From CAIYOL01 sp964494805 (GTDB taxonomy: Bacteria; Planctomycetota; Phycisphaerae; Sedimentisphaerales; Anaerobacaceae), in assembly GCA_964494805.1 (NCBI GenBank), contig CAZBST010000016.1:1-39423 (forward strand): a stretch of 39,423 nucleotides of DNA. Direction: 5' to 3'. The notes below the pieces were generated by a model, which was not told the origin of the DNA, searched no databases, and was given only the letters and a program-made list of their open reading frames with translations. Every line of letters begins with the position of its first letter. Within the stretch, counting starts at the first letter, position 1. Shown here in pieces: positions 32,050-39,423 of this stretch. The position numbers and the translations under genes are program-made.

Positions 32050-32783
32050 TGCAAAAAGTATTTACAAGGCCTCAAGCGCTCAAAGATTGCCCGACGCATT
32101 ACTGCCCCGGCTGTGGGCACGGAATAGCGCACCGCTTGATAGCTGAGACAATTGATGAACTGGGCATACGCGGCCGAACCATCGGCATAGCACCGGTAGG
32201 ATGTGCCGTATTGGCGTATGATTACCTCGACGTGGATATGGTCGAGGTAGCGCACGGCAGAGCACCAGCCGTGGCAACGGGAATGAAAAGAACAAACCCG
32301 GACAAAATAATCTTTTCCTATCAGGGCGACGGTGACTTGGCTGCCATCGGAACAGGTGAAATCATCCACGCTGCACACCGCGGCGAACAGATAACCGTGA
32401 TTTTTATTAATAATGCCGTCTTTGGAATGACCGGCGGGCAAATGGCGCCGACGACCCTGCTCGGCCAAGTGACAACTACGACGCCGCTGGGCCGAGACGC
32501 CGAGAAGCAGGGCTATCCTCTCCAGGTATCCGAGCTGTTGGCGATTCTGCCCGGGGCAATTTACATCGAGCGATGTTCGCTACACACCCCGGCCCTGATT
32601 CGCAACGCCAAAAAAGCCGTCAAACACGCCTTCCAATTGCAGGTAGATGGCGCCAAAGGATTTTCTCTGGTCGAGTTGCTCTCACCCTGCCCGACCGCCT
32701 GGCGAATGACGCCGGCAAAGGCAATCGAGTGGATGGAAAACCAAATGATAAAAGTCTTCCCGTTGGGACGTTTGAAAGGCTGA
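32046..32783 (+). CDS. vorA: 2-oxoacid:ferredoxin oxidoreductase beta subunit (thiamine diphosphate binding)
   Basis: 245 residues. CPGCGHGIAHRL near the N-terminus, then the thiamine-diphosphate motif from YQGDGDLAAIGTGEIIHAA to FINNAVFGMTGGQMAPTT (GDGD...NN), and the LLGQVTTTTPLGRD loop. This subunit performs the decarboxylation chemistry. The start overlaps the alpha stop (ATGATG; the second ATG is an alternative). The gamma gene follows two bases after the stop. Confidence 0.92.
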   Translation: MMQKVFTRPQALKDCPTHYCPGCGHGIAHRLIAETIDELGIRGRTIGIAPVGCAVLAYDYLDVDMVEVAHGRAPAVATGMKRTNPDKIIFSYQGDGDLAAIGTGEIIHAAHRGEQITVIFINNAVFGMTGGQMAPTTLLGQVTTTTPLGRDAEKQGYPLQVSELLAILPGAIYIERCSLHTPALIRNAKKAVKHAFQLQVDGAKGFSLVELLSPCPTAWRMTPAKAIEWMENQMIKVFPLGRLKG

Positions 32784-32785
32784 AT

Positions 32786-33361
32786 ATGGCACAGGACAGC
32801 TTCCACGAAGAAATAGTCATCGCCGGCTTCGGCGGACAAGGGGTCATACTGGCCGGAAAACTTCTGGCTCAAACTGCGATGAATGCCGGCAAAGAGGTAA
32901 CCTTTATGCCGTCGTATGGTGCTGAGATGCGAGGTGGAACAGCCAACAGTATGGTTGTAATCGCAGATGAACCAATTGCTTCTCCGCTGGTCAGCAGCCC
33001 CGACTCGTTAATTGCAATGAACAAGGCATCCTTGAACAAATTCGCCACTCAAGTTAAAACCGGCGGCCTGCTGATAATGAATAGTTCCCTGATTGACTGC
33101 GAGCCGGACGTTGATGGGGCGATGGATATATTAGCAATTCCGGCGGATGATATAGCCGTCAAATTGGGTAGTCAAAAAAGTACGAATATGGTAGTTCTTG
33201 GTGCATATCTTCAAAGACGGGGTTTATTTAGCATCGATGCTGCCGAAAAATCTTTGCCTGATGTCTTGGCTGAACGATACCATAAGACAATACATCTCAA
33301 CGTCGAAGCTATGCAGCAAGGCGCTGAATTCGCAAAAACACAATCTGCAAGCAAAACTTAA
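32786..33361 (+). CDS. vorC: 2-oxoacid:ferredoxin oxidoreductase gamma subunit
   Basis: 191 residues from the ATG at 32786; an open frame running further upstream lies inside the beta gene and is a shadow. Signature EEIVIAGFGGQGVILAGKLLAQTA, SYGAEMRGGTANSMVVIADEPI, KSTNMVVLGAYLQR. It completes the four-subunit enzyme. clpX follows on the same strand 22 bases after the stop and may be cotranscribed. Confidence 0.92.
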   Translation: MAQDSFHEEIVIAGFGGQGVILAGKLLAQTAMNAGKEVTFMPSYGAEMRGGTANSMVVIADEPIASPLVSSPDSLIAMNKASLNKFATQVKTGGLLIMNSSLIDCEPDVDGAMDILAIPADDIAVKLGSQKSTNMVVLGAYLQRRGLFSIDAAEKSLPDVLAERYHKTIHLNVEAMQQGAEFAKTQSASKT

Positions 33362-33383
33362 ACTTCAGAACAGGAAAATAACT

Positions 33384-34655
33384 ATGGCCAAGCAACCAAA
33401 TGGTAAAAAACCTAAGGCTATCTGCAGCTTTTGTGGCAGGTCGTCAAGCCAGACTGATGCGTTCATAGAAGGCCCTAACAACATCTTTATTTGTCCAGAA
33501 TGTGTCGATTTATGCCACAATATCATCCGACAAAACCGCAAACGAATAAGCAGCCCGGCGCTTAGTCCCAAAGAAATGCCGAAGCCGAAAGAAATAAAAC
33601 AATATCTCGACCAGTATGTAATCGGCCAGGAACACGCCAAAAAATACCTCTCCGTCGCAGTGCACAACCATTACAAACGCTTATTCCACTCCGACAGTGA
33701 AGACAAAGATGTGGAAATCGATAAATCCAATGTTTTGTTGATTGGCCCGACGGGTTCCGGCAAGACGCTCCTCGCTCGCACCCTTGCCCGCTTCCTGAAA
33801 GTCCCCTTCGCAATATGCGATGCCACCACTGTCACAGAGGCCGGGTATGTCGGCGAAGATGTCGAAAATTTCCTGCTGCGGCTCTTCCAATCCGCCGACG
33901 GTGACCTGGAGCTTGCTCAGCGAGGCATTGTCTATGTGGATGAAATCGACAAAATCGGAAAAACATATCAGAACGTTTCGATTACCCGCGACGTTTCAGG
34001 CGAGGGCGTCCAGCAGGCCCTGCTGAAAATGCTCGAAGGAACCATCGCCAATGTCCCGCCGCAGGGTGGAAGAAAGCACCCCGAGCAGTCCTACATACCG
34101 TTTGACACCACGCAGGTGCTTTTTATTTGCGGCGGAACTTTTGTTGGACTGGAAAATATCATAAAAAAACGGCTCGGTAAAAAATTGATTGGCTTCGATT
34201 CCGAACTATCTGGGAAAACCGATGAAAAGACCGAGTATAGCGACATAATCAGCCAGGTCATAGCCGAGGATATCATAGAGTTCGGAATGATTCCCGAAAT
34301 GGTGGGACGTCTGCCGGTGATTACCTTTTTGTCGGCTCTCGATGAGAAAGCGCTTATAGATATACTGACCAAGCCGAAGAACGCCCTTGTTAAGCAGTAC
34401 CAAAAATTCTTTGAGATGGAAGATGCCGAGCTGGAATTCACCGACGATGGCTTGCACGCATTGGCGCAAAAAGCGCTCGAGCACAATACCGGCGCCCGGG
34501 CCCTTCGCTCGATTACCGAAGAGTTGATGGTCGATTTGATGTATCAGCTGCCGGAAGAGTCAAAGCCCGCAAAATATATAATCACCCGCGATATCGTCGA
34601 AGGCAAAGCTAAGCTCTTCACCGCAAAACAAAAAGCAAAAAAAGAATCAGCTTAA
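33384..34655 (+). CDS. clpX: ATP-dependent Clp protease ATP-binding subunit ClpX
   Basis: 423 residues from the ATG at 33384 (CAGGAAAATAACT before it). Unfoldase that feeds substrates to ClpP. The N-terminal C4 zinc domain has Cys14, 17, 37, 40 (CSFCGRSS, CPEC). Walker A GPTGSGKTL (121-129), pore loop GYVG (154-157), Walker B IVYVDEIDK. Further on: GTIANVPPQGGRKHP and the sensor-2 region NTGARALRSI. All key parts are present. No clpP or tig is adjacent in this window. Confidence 0.97.
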   Translation: MAKQPNGKKPKAICSFCGRSSSQTDAFIEGPNNIFICPECVDLCHNIIRQNRKRISSPALSPKEMPKPKEIKQYLDQYVIGQEHAKKYLSVAVHNHYKRLFHSDSEDKDVEIDKSNVLLIGPTGSGKTLLARTLARFLKVPFAICDATTVTEAGYVGEDVENFLLRLFQSADGDLELAQRGIVYVDEIDKIGKTYQNVSITRDVSGEGVQQALLKMLEGTIANVPPQGGRKHPEQSYIPFDTTQVLFICGGTFVGLENIIKKRLGKKLIGFDSELSGKTDEKTEYSDIISQVIAEDIIEFGMIPEMVGRLPVITFLSALDEKALIDILTKPKNALVKQYQKFFEMEDAELEFTDDGLHALAQKALEHNTGARALRSITEELMVDLMYQLPEESKPAKYIITRDIVEGKAKLFTAKQKAKKESA

Positions 34656-34692
34656 TTTTCTGCATACCGACGACCCTCGAAAAACAGCTCCC

Positions 34693-35700
34693 TTACTCCA
34701 CTATCTCCACCAGCGAATCCTTCGGCACCAGCAAATTATAAACCAGTATCGCATTACCGTTATGCAGACGGACACATCCCTGCGAACCTGCAATACCGAT
34801 TTCGTTAGGGTCCTTCGTGCCGTGAATAGCAAAACCCGTTCTGCCTACGGCATCTCCTTTAATACCTTCCAGACCTATCCATCTCGACCCTAAAGGATAA
34901 TCCGGGTCCTCGGACTCGTATGTCTTGCCGGAAACCGGATCCGTCCATTTAGGAGCTATCAGCTTGCCACCTGCCTTGACGGCCCAAAGCCCCGTCGGCG
35001 TTTCCATACCAGGCTTACCAAGACCAACAGGAAAACTGCGAACGAAAGTGTCCTGGAGATACAAATCCATCGTAAAAGTCGAACGATACACCCTCACATG
35101 GAACGGCCCGTTAATCACCTTTATCATTTCTCCCGCCCGCAGAGCTTCAGGCCGCTCTATTTTGTTAATCTCCATAAGAATCTCGTACGGAACCTTAAAT
35201 TGATTGCCGATTTTCGAAAGCAGTTCGCCCGGCTTGACCCTATAAGAGCCGGTGAGCCTGTCCTGAGGATAAATCGTCCTGCTGAAAAGCCACTTGTCTG
35301 CAAGCTCAGAGAGCTGTTCTTTAACAATCGCCCGCTGCTGCTCACTCATAGGTAGCGGCAGCGTCTCGTTTAGCCTGTCACGCGCATCTATAATCCTCGC
35401 CGGTCTCGCCTCAATGTATGACATCGCTTCGGTAATAAGCTCTTTTACCCACGGATTATCCTCTGCAGTTGTCTGTGCAAACTCTGATAAATTTGGGTCT
35501 TTTTCAGGTTCCACCGCAGGCAGGATTTTCTTGCTCTCCACCGGCCCACCAGTATCGGTTGATGTCGCAACTGCCTTCGTTCGGATGGAAGGGCGAGGTT
35601 TGTAAATAAATGCAACCACCACAGCGATAATCAGTAACACCAAAATGACATATACCCATCTTCCGGTCCGGTTCCCGCCTCTGCTGTACCAGCGAGCCAT
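34693..35700 (-). CDS. LysM-domain L,D-transpeptidase
   Basis: 335 residues. One N-terminal membrane helix (about 16-33), a charged linker, a LysM peptidoglycan-binding domain (about 166-208: YRVKPGELLSKIGNQFKVPY...INKIERPEALRAGEMIKV), then the YkuD catalytic domain. The active-site motif is HGTKDPNEIGIAGSQGCVRL with His293 and Cys309. It forms 3-3 peptidoglycan crosslinks or attaches proteins to the wall on the periplasmic side. It follows the 5-formyl-THF cyclo-ligase gene on the same strand, 20 bases apart, with GGAG upstream. An all-beta YkuD domain of normal length. Confidence 0.95.
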   Translation of the reverse strand: MARWYSRGGNRTGRWVYVILVLLIIAVVVAFIYKPRPSIRTKAVATSTDTGGPVESKKILPAVEPEKDPNLSEFAQTTAEDNPWVKELITEAMSYIEARPARIIDARDRLNETLPLPMSEQQRAIVKEQLSELADKWLFSRTIYPQDRLTGSYRVKPGELLSKIGNQFKVPYEILMEINKIERPEALRAGEMIKVINGPFHVRVYRSTFTMDLYLQDTFVRSFPVGLGKPGMETPTGLWAVKAGGKLIAPKWTDPVSGKTYESEDPDYPLGSRWIGLEGIKGDAVGRTGFAIHGTKDPNEIGIAGSQGCVRLHNGNAILVYNLLVPKDSLVEIVE

Positions 35701-35720
35701 ATTCTTATTCTCCTATTTAC

Positions 35721-36290
35721 TTAGTCGTTAAAATATATTATTCCTTCATCGGTCACTAAAAAATCTACCGGAACATCCCCAGCAGCCACAGGTATCGAAT
35801 CAACCACCTGTTCTGCGAAAGCAAAGCCGCATTTGGACGCTTTAAATTTCTCGTCGGTGAAAAACCTGTCATAATAAGAGCCGCCGCGACCGAGCCGATT
35901 GCCTTTTCTGTCAAACCCAAGGGCGGGGGTAACCACCAGATTAATCTCTTCAAACGGCACCGGCACACCCATTACAGGATTACGAAGGCCGGCTGCCGAG
36001 GTCGAGAAACCGGTCTCCAGCGAATCTATCTCTACCGCCATCATATGCCTTTGTTGCCAGGAAATCCTCGGCACCGAAACCGACTTGCCCAGCTGCCAAG
36101 CGTGAAGTATCGCCTCGGAAGTGTCCACCTCGTGCGGCAGCGACAAATACATCATAATCGATGTTGCACTTTGAAATTGCGGCGTGGAAATCAAGTTCTG
36201 GCAGGCTTTATGGCTCTTTTCGCTTCTCTGTTCCGGCAGCATAGCAAGCAGACACTTCTGCAACTTATCCCGCAACTGTTCTTTGTCCAT
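35721..36290 (-). CDS. 5-formyltetrahydrofolate cyclo-ligase
   Basis: 189 residues. It converts 5-formyl-THF to 5,10-methenyl-THF with ATP. Visible: the N-terminal LRDKLQKCLLAMLPEQRSEKSHKAC, IMMYLSLPHEVDTSEAI, and the C-terminal TPALGFDRKGNRLGRGGSYYDRF nucleotide and substrate loop. The ATG follows the rarA stop with no gap (TAAATG on the minus strand), so it is coupled to rarA. It connects with fhs and folD, which lie elsewhere in the window. Confidence 0.95.
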   Translation of the reverse strand: MDKEQLRDKLQKCLLAMLPEQRSEKSHKACQNLISTPQFQSATSIMMYLSLPHEVDTSEAILHAWQLGKSVSVPRISWQQRHMMAVEIDSLETGFSTSAAGLRNPVMGVPVPFEEINLVVTPALGFDRKGNRLGRGGSYYDRFFTDEKFKASKCGFAFAEQVVDSIPVAAGDVPVDFLVTDEGIIYFND

Positions 36291-37709
36291 TTAACTATCC
36301 TTCTTTCCCGAACTCTTTGGGACATTCTTGCTATTTTGTATCAAGGTTTTCAGCTTTTGTAAATAGAGCTTGATATTTTTTTCATACCCGGCTTCTTTGG
36401 GGTTGTAATATCTCTTCCTCAAAGCCGCCGGAAGATACTCCTGCGACACGAAACCATCCTTAAAATCGTGCGGATACTTGTAATCCGTCCCGAAACCCAG
36501 CTTTTTAGCGCTGCGATAATGGCTGTCCTTCAGGTGCTTTGGCACCGCTATCGTTTTCTGGGATTTTACGTCGCCGACCGCCTGCCAGATGGCCGAAGAC
36601 GACGCATTCGATTTTGGCGCACACGCAACATATATTGCCGCCTGTGCCAGCGCTAATTGTGCCTCAGGCAGGCCTATAAACTCGGATATCTGAACGGCTG
36701 CTGCCGCCAAAACTGTCGCCATCGGGTCGGCATTTCCAACATCTTCCGCCGCACACACCGCTATCCGGCGGGCAATAAAACGCGTGTCCTCTCCACCTGC
36801 TATCATCCTCGCAAGCCAGTAAATAGTCGCATCAGGGTCGCTTCCTCGCATACTCTTTTGAAAGGCGCTCGCTAAATCGTAGTGCGTATCGCCTGTGCCG
36901 TCATATTCAATTGTCTTCTGTTGTATCGACTCTTTTGCAACCTCCAGATTAAATTTTATTCTTTTACCCTTCTGACGGGCCGCCTGAGACAGCACCCCCA
37001 CCTCCAGAGCCGTCAACGCCCTTCTCGCGTCACCGTCGCTCATCACCGCCAGAAACTTCAACGCTTTCTCCTCCACATCAACACTAAACTTGCCAAGCCC
37101 ACGCTCTTTATCAGCAGCAGCGGCTTTCAGTAATTGCATAATGTCTTCCTCGCTAAGCGGCTCGAAAGCAAATATAGTGCTGCGGGAAATCAACGGCGAA
37201 TTGACCGCAAAAAATGGGTTCTCCGTCGTAGCCCCGATAAAAAGTAAAACCCCTGATTCAACGTCATCTAACAGAACGTCCTGCTGTGTCCGGCTGAAAC
37301 GATGAATCTCATCTATAAATAGCACCGTCCGCGCACCTGCTGTCGCCAATCTGTCCTTCGCCTGTGCTATCACGTCCCGGATGTCCTTCACGCTCGCTGC
37401 AGGTGCGCTTAGGTAATGGAACTTCGCCTTGGTATAATTGGCTATCACCATTGCCAGCGACGTCTTGCCCGTCCCGGGCGGCCCGTAGAAAATCAAACTA
37501 CTCAGCCGGTCCGCCTCTAACATCCGCCTCAATAACTTTCCCTCTCCGACGAAGTGCTTCTGCCCTGCGAACTCATCCAACGTCCTTGGCCTCATCCGAA
37601 CCGCCAATGGCTCCGCCGCCGCCATTTTCGCCCTTTCGGCCCCGCTAAACAACGTCCCACAGTGGGATACCCCACGTGGTATCCTATTTTTATCCAACCC
37701 TTCTGCCAT
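36291..37709 (-). CDS. rarA: replication-associated recombination protein A (MgsA/RarA AAA+ ATPase)
   Basis: 472 residues from the ATG at 37707-37709. AAA+ ATPase acting at stalled replication forks, related to clamp loaders. Visible: EPLAVRMRPRTLDEFAGQKHF, Walker A YGPPGTGKTSLA, Walker B VLFIDEIHRFSRTQQDVLL, sensor 1 IGATTENPFF, arginine-finger region SRSTIFAFEPL, and the C-terminal DGFVSQEYLPAALRKRYYNP. Residues 9-18 (RIPRGVSHCG) are encoded by a pair of palindromes that seem inserted between the start and the LFSGAERAKM segment with which most RarA begin. The ATG lies eight bases past the -10 box with no ribosome binding site. A TTG two codons upstream and an ATG at 37625 are less likely starts. 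Confidence 0.94.
   Translation of the reverse strand: MAEGLDKNRIPRGVSHCGTLFSGAERAKMAAAEPLAVRMRPRTLDEFAGQKHFVGEGKLLRRMLEADRLSSLIFYGPPGTGKTSLAMVIANYTKAKFHYLSAPAASVKDIRDVIAQAKDRLATAGARTVLFIDEIHRFSRTQQDVLLDDVESGVLLFIGATTENPFFAVNSPLISRSTIFAFEPLSEEDIMQLLKAAAADKERGLGKFSVDVEEKALKFLAVMSDGDARRALTALEVGVLSQAARQKGKRIKFNLEVAKESIQQKTIEYDGTGDTHYDLASAFQKSMRGSDPDATIYWLARMIAGGEDTRFIARRIAVCAAEDVGNADPMATVLAAAAVQISEFIGLPEAQLALAQAAIYVACAPKSNASSSAIWQAVGDVKSQKTIAVPKHLKDSHYRSAKKLGFGTDYKYPHDFKDGFVSQEYLPAALRKRYYNPKEAGYEKNIKLYLQKLKTLIQNSKNVPKSSGKKDS
37655..37684. repeat. double palindrome inside the 5' end of rarA
   Basis: TCCCACAGTGGGA (37655-37667) overlaps GGATACC/GGTATCC (37665-37671 and 37678-37684). In frame it adds about ten residues to RarA. 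Confidence 0.6.
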
Positions 37710-37717
37710 TGACAAAC

Positions 37718-37746
37718 ATTATACTTGAATCCCCCTTCCTTGTCAT
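37718..37746 (-). promoter_or_regulatory. promoter of the rarA operon, -35 box within a dispersed palindrome
   Basis: On the minus strand: -35 ATGACA (37741-37746), 17-base spacer, perfect -10 TATAAT (37718-37723). The -35 hexamer is the terminal TGTCAT of the palindrome at 37741-37766. Confidence 0.6.
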
Positions 37747-37766
37747 TCCTGCGCAGGCAGGAATCC
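37741..37766. repeat. dispersed palindrome (TGTCATTCCTGC...GCAGGAATCCA)
   Basis: Same type as 30575-30603, with the stem base pair changed on both sides (CCCGC/GCGGG there, CCTGC/GCAGG here). It supplies the -35 box of the rarA promoter. Confidence 0.6.
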
Positions 37767-37778
37767 AAAAATGTTTAA

Positions 37779-37798
37779 CCCTGCCGCTCGCGGCAGGG
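37779..37798. repeat. perfect hairpin CCCTGCCG-CTCG-CGGCAGGG
   Basis: An 8-bp perfect stem with a 4-base loop in the spacer upstream of rarA. No T run directly after it, so it looks like a short repeat rather than a terminator. Confidence 0.5.
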
Positions 37799-37894
37799 GG
37801 CATTCCTCTTCTCGCCAATTCTTATCTCATAACCTGTAGGAATGGCATTATCCCTCCCAATTCCCACCAAACACAAGCCGGAAATTTCAAATTG

Positions 37895-37928
37895 AAAAGC
37901 CCCCGCTTAGGTGCCGCGGGGGCTTTTT
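37895..37928. terminator. strong bidirectional intrinsic terminator
   Basis: AAAAGCCCCCGC, loop TTAGGTGCC, then GCGGGGGCTTTTT. GC-rich stem flanked by an A run and a T run, so it works in either direction. On the minus strand it ends the transcript of the small gene at 37986-38204 and insulates rarA. Confidence 0.85.
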
Positions 37929-37985
37929 CATCTCCTGCTAAAGCAGTTACGACAAAAACACTATCCAAAATCAGGATTTTGTTGC

Positions 37986-38204
37986 CTAGTTTAAATTATT
38001 GTTTAAGCTCCTATCCGGATTTGAAACGGGTGTTTTTATCCCGTTGACCTTTCGGACATGATAATGGGGATACCAACCTGCCTCTATCCTCTGTACAAAC
38101 TGAGAGCGGGTCATCTTCCCTCTCGTCCCCCTGCTTTTCCTGTCCTGAAACATCAGATTCCTACCTGAACTGCTTTCTCTAATAACTTTCACTTTTCCAG
38201 CCAT
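37986..38204 (-). CDS. small conserved-looking protein, possibly DUF3892-like
   Basis: 72 residues from the ATG at 38204, with AAGGA seven bases upstream; an ATG two codons before it is too close to that site. The protein is basic with a compact end: MTRSQFVQRIEAGWYPHYHV, followed by NGIKTPVSNPDRSLNNNLN. The ending with Asn-Asn and 'TPVSNPD' recalls DUF3892 proteins, but I am not sure. No signal or membrane segment. It has its own terminator and an operator-like palindrome just upstream of the start, so it is a regulated, single-gene unit. Confidence 0.72.
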   Translation of the reverse strand: MAGKVKVIRESSSGRNLMFQDRKSRGTRGKMTRSQFVQRIEAGWYPHYHVRKVNGIKTPVSNPDRSLNNNLN

Positions 38205-38220
38205 AATCATTTCCTTTCTT

Positions 38221-38236
38221 TTAACATAATTGTTAA
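38221..38236. promoter_or_regulatory. operator-like palindrome TTAACATAATTGTTAA
   Basis: TTAACA-TAAT-TGTTAA, a perfect 6-4-6 palindrome 16 bases upstream of the start codon of the 72-residue protein, next to its ribosome binding site. It fits a binding site for a dimeric regulator. Confidence 0.4.
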
Positions 38237-38584
38237 CATTTGCATACACCACCATCCACAACTATCCATTCCACGGAAAAGGTCGGGCAGATATTCGGAA
38301 ACCCCCCAAAAATGCGATCCGAGGATTGCCGAGCATCTGACGCTTTTTTGTAATTCAATTAAGCCCCCTCTGTATATATCGCAAAAATCCGCTGAAAGGT
38401 CTTTCTTGAACAGTAATCGACCAAAAAACGGTAGAGGATTAGAAATCAAAGCAAGTTTTCAGTACAAACACATACTCACGAGTCACTCTCTCGCCATCAT
38501 TTAAATCAAGCCCGATAAACAAAAATGCTTTTGTAAAGCGCCTTTGCAGGCATAAGTCTCGATTTCTAACGCATAAATAGTGAT

Positions 38585-38686
38585 TTGTCCGCCTCCAGCG
38601 AACGACTGTATGTTTCCTCATTGCCCGCCCCGTTAGATGTGTCGTTCACTATCTAACCTTTGGGGCGGCCTCCGACAGCAACAGCA
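38585..38686 (+). repeat. composite palindromic element, copy D (partial)
   Basis: A left-like arm TCCGCCTCCAGCGAAC (from about 38588) is followed by the right module TTTCCTCATTGC (38613-38624), an inserted hairpin GTTAGAT/ATCTAAC (38632-38638 and 38651-38657) inside GCCCC/GGGGC arms, and GGCGGCCTCCGACAGCAACAGC (two parts joined here, 38664-38686). Same orientation as copies A-C. Confidence 0.6.
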
Positions 38687-38759
38687 TCTATGGCCTACCG
38701 GCAGCATGATGCAAATTTCCCTTTATTTCCTAATTATCACCATCAATAATATTATCTCA

Positions 38760-39161
38760 ATGAAAAGTGATATAAAGAAAATATTGATTCAGATTATATC
38801 GGTTTTGCTATTCTCCATCGTTGTAATGTACCTTTTGCCGCCCAAAGGAGGAGGTAATATGGGGGAAATATTCATTCGTTTCCTCAAAAGATTCTTATTA
38901 ATATGTATGATTGGGCTTCTCGTTTCAGATATTGTAATATTCAAAATGCGTCGCCCTAAGTTTTTTGCTGCTTTAATCGCTTTAATAGCCTGTCTTGTTG
39001 GGGCTATTGTTGGAGATCTACTTGGAGTCCTGTTCGCTTCTTTAATTCATCCATTTATTAAAGTCAACCAATGGCGTTGTGAGGGAGTAGGCCTTTTTAT
39101 TGCCTCTGCAATATTTATGGTCCTTTCTTATAATCTCGCTTATAGATGGTTTAAGTGGTAG
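38760..39161 (+). CDS. small integral membrane protein of unknown function
   Basis: 133 residues from the ATG at 38760. About four membrane helices: IIQ-like N-terminal helix (ILIQIISVLLFSIVVMYLL), RFLLICMIGLLVSDIVIF, FFAALIALIACLVGAIVGDLLGVLF, GVGLFIASAIFMVLSYNLA. Basic loop FKMRRPK. AT-rich codons unlike neighbouring housekeeping genes. No clear ribosome binding site; an ATG at 38706 is a possible earlier start. Repeat copies D and C flank it on both sides. No family recognised. Confidence 0.62.
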   Translation: MKSDIKKILIQIISVLLFSIVVMYLLPPKGGGNMGEIFIRFLKRFLLICMIGLLVSDIVIFKMRRPKFFAALIALIACLVGAIVGDLLGVLFASLIHPFIKVNQWRCEGVGLFIASAIFMVLSYNLAYRWFKW

Positions 39162-39171
39162 ACGCTTGCTT

Positions 39172-39423
39172 GTGCTGCCTCCTGCTCGAATTCTTTTCCC
39201 CAAACTCGAAAGCCTCCAAACCGTTATCCCTGCCAACGGCATATTTAGCCCCACAATTTATTGTGGGGTTCTATTCTGCATTTGCTGTTGTATCCTCCAG
39301 TTCGGCCATCTTTCCATTTTACTTCGTGGCTTCGCCACTGCGTAATACTAATGCTCCTCATTGCGGCTTCCGGAAACAACAGCAACATATGTAAAAAGCC
39401 CCACAACATCCGCCCTGCCTCTT
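39172..39423 (+). repeat. composite palindromic element, copy C, runs off the window
   Basis: Outer left arm GTGCTGCC (39172-39179), as in copy B. Nested inside is a complete unit bounded by TTGCTGTTGT (39282-39291) and ACAACAGCAA (39376-39385). Local hairpins: CCCCACAA-TTTA-TTGTGGGG (39249-39268) and GTGGC-TTC-GCCAC (39326-39338). The outer right arm is outside the window. No gene is seen from 39162 to the end. Confidence 0.7.

Larger units (their letters stand above)
38205..38759. other. gene-free divergent region with an operator-like site and repeat copy D
   Basis: No convincing coding sequence. Short open frames on the minus strand across 38207-38621 lack ribosome binding sites and overlap repeats. 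It contains the palindrome at 38221-38236 and part of the composite repeat family (38585-38686). Confidence 0.5.

Noticed and set aside
38207..38621. Two minus-strand open frames (80 and 60 residues) upstream of the small protein gene
   Set aside because: No ribosome binding site, overlap with each other, with the palindrome and with repeat copy D, and no recognisable protein features.
38632..38657. Integron attC-like core words: GTTAGAT fits GTTRRRY and ATCTAAC fits RYYYAAC
   Set aside because: The order and 12-base spacing are wrong for attC, where RYYYAAC precedes GTTRRRY with paired inner arms between them. No suitable partner sites or integrase were found.

Overview
The window reads as chromosomal DNA of an anaerobic or fermentative bacterium of the Planctomycetota, most likely the Phycisphaerae/Sedimentisphaerales side. 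Support: a planctomycete-like EF-Tu switch I, Gram-negative-style lipoproteins and AsmA/LysM envelope genes, a type IV pilin-like orphan, formate-tetrahydrofolate ligase, and a ferredoxin-dependent 2-oxoacid oxidoreductase operon. The taxonomy is inferred from recognised protein families, not from a search. No rRNA, CRISPR array, prophage, transposase or complete known defence operon is visible.

Layout. 1-2220: the tRNA-Thr(GGT)-tuf-rpmG-tRNA-Trp translation cluster on the minus strand, with a strong promoter at 2181-2209. 2221-5672: a HEAT-like lipoprotein and a XerC/D-type recombinase (minus). 5795-8404: promoter, small lipoprotein, galE and a ROK sugar kinase (plus). 8416-12441: an accessory stretch on the minus strand with a small membrane protein, a pentapeptide-repeat/K+-channel fusion, an AbiGi-family protein and larE. 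The channel and AbiGi genes are bracketed by composite palindromic repeats. 12747-14060: an orphan pseudopilin and tRNA-Thr(CGT) and tRNA-Tyr(GTA). 14138-16822: fhs and folD (one-carbon metabolism). 16856-21548: AsmA-like protein, murA, CPBP protease, LysE-type exporter and dapB. 21685-23565: glycine-zipper protein, xylose-isomerase-like TIM barrel and rpmE. 23670-30551: a long plus-strand run of prfA, an adenylate-kinase-like/deoxyribosyltransferase-like fusion, deoC, pabB, pabC, a Nif3-family gene and scpB, with stop-start contacts from deoC onward. 30677-33361: a four-gene 2-oxoacid:ferredoxin oxidoreductase operon, followed by clpX. 34693-37746: rarA, 5-formyl-THF cyclo-ligase and a LysM L,D-transpeptidase (minus). 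37895-39423: a terminator, a small conserved-looking protein, a small membrane protein and more composite repeats.

How it fits together. Fhs, FolD, 5-formyl-THF cyclo-ligase and PabB/PabC together make and recycle folate one-carbon carriers. Vor yields reduced ferredoxin and acyl-CoA from 2-oxoacids. MurA, DapB and the L,D-transpeptidase indicate peptidoglycan synthesis and non-classical crosslinking. Tuf, RpmG, RpmE, PrfA and four tRNAs are translation functions.

The least ordinary signal is in the repeats. One family of composite imperfect palindromes (8697-8907, 11040-11266, about 38585-38686, 39172-end) lies in a single orientation. Its hairpin stems change sequence between copies but stay complementary, with a shared TTC loop, and copies bracket accessory genes. 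A second, short element (CTTGTCCGCC...GGCGGA) has entered coding sequence in frame in a lipoprotein and at the 5' end of the recombinase gene. A third palindrome extends the N-terminus of RarA. Two genes (vorD and rarA) look leaderless because the promoter -10 box lies only about 10 bases before the start codon.
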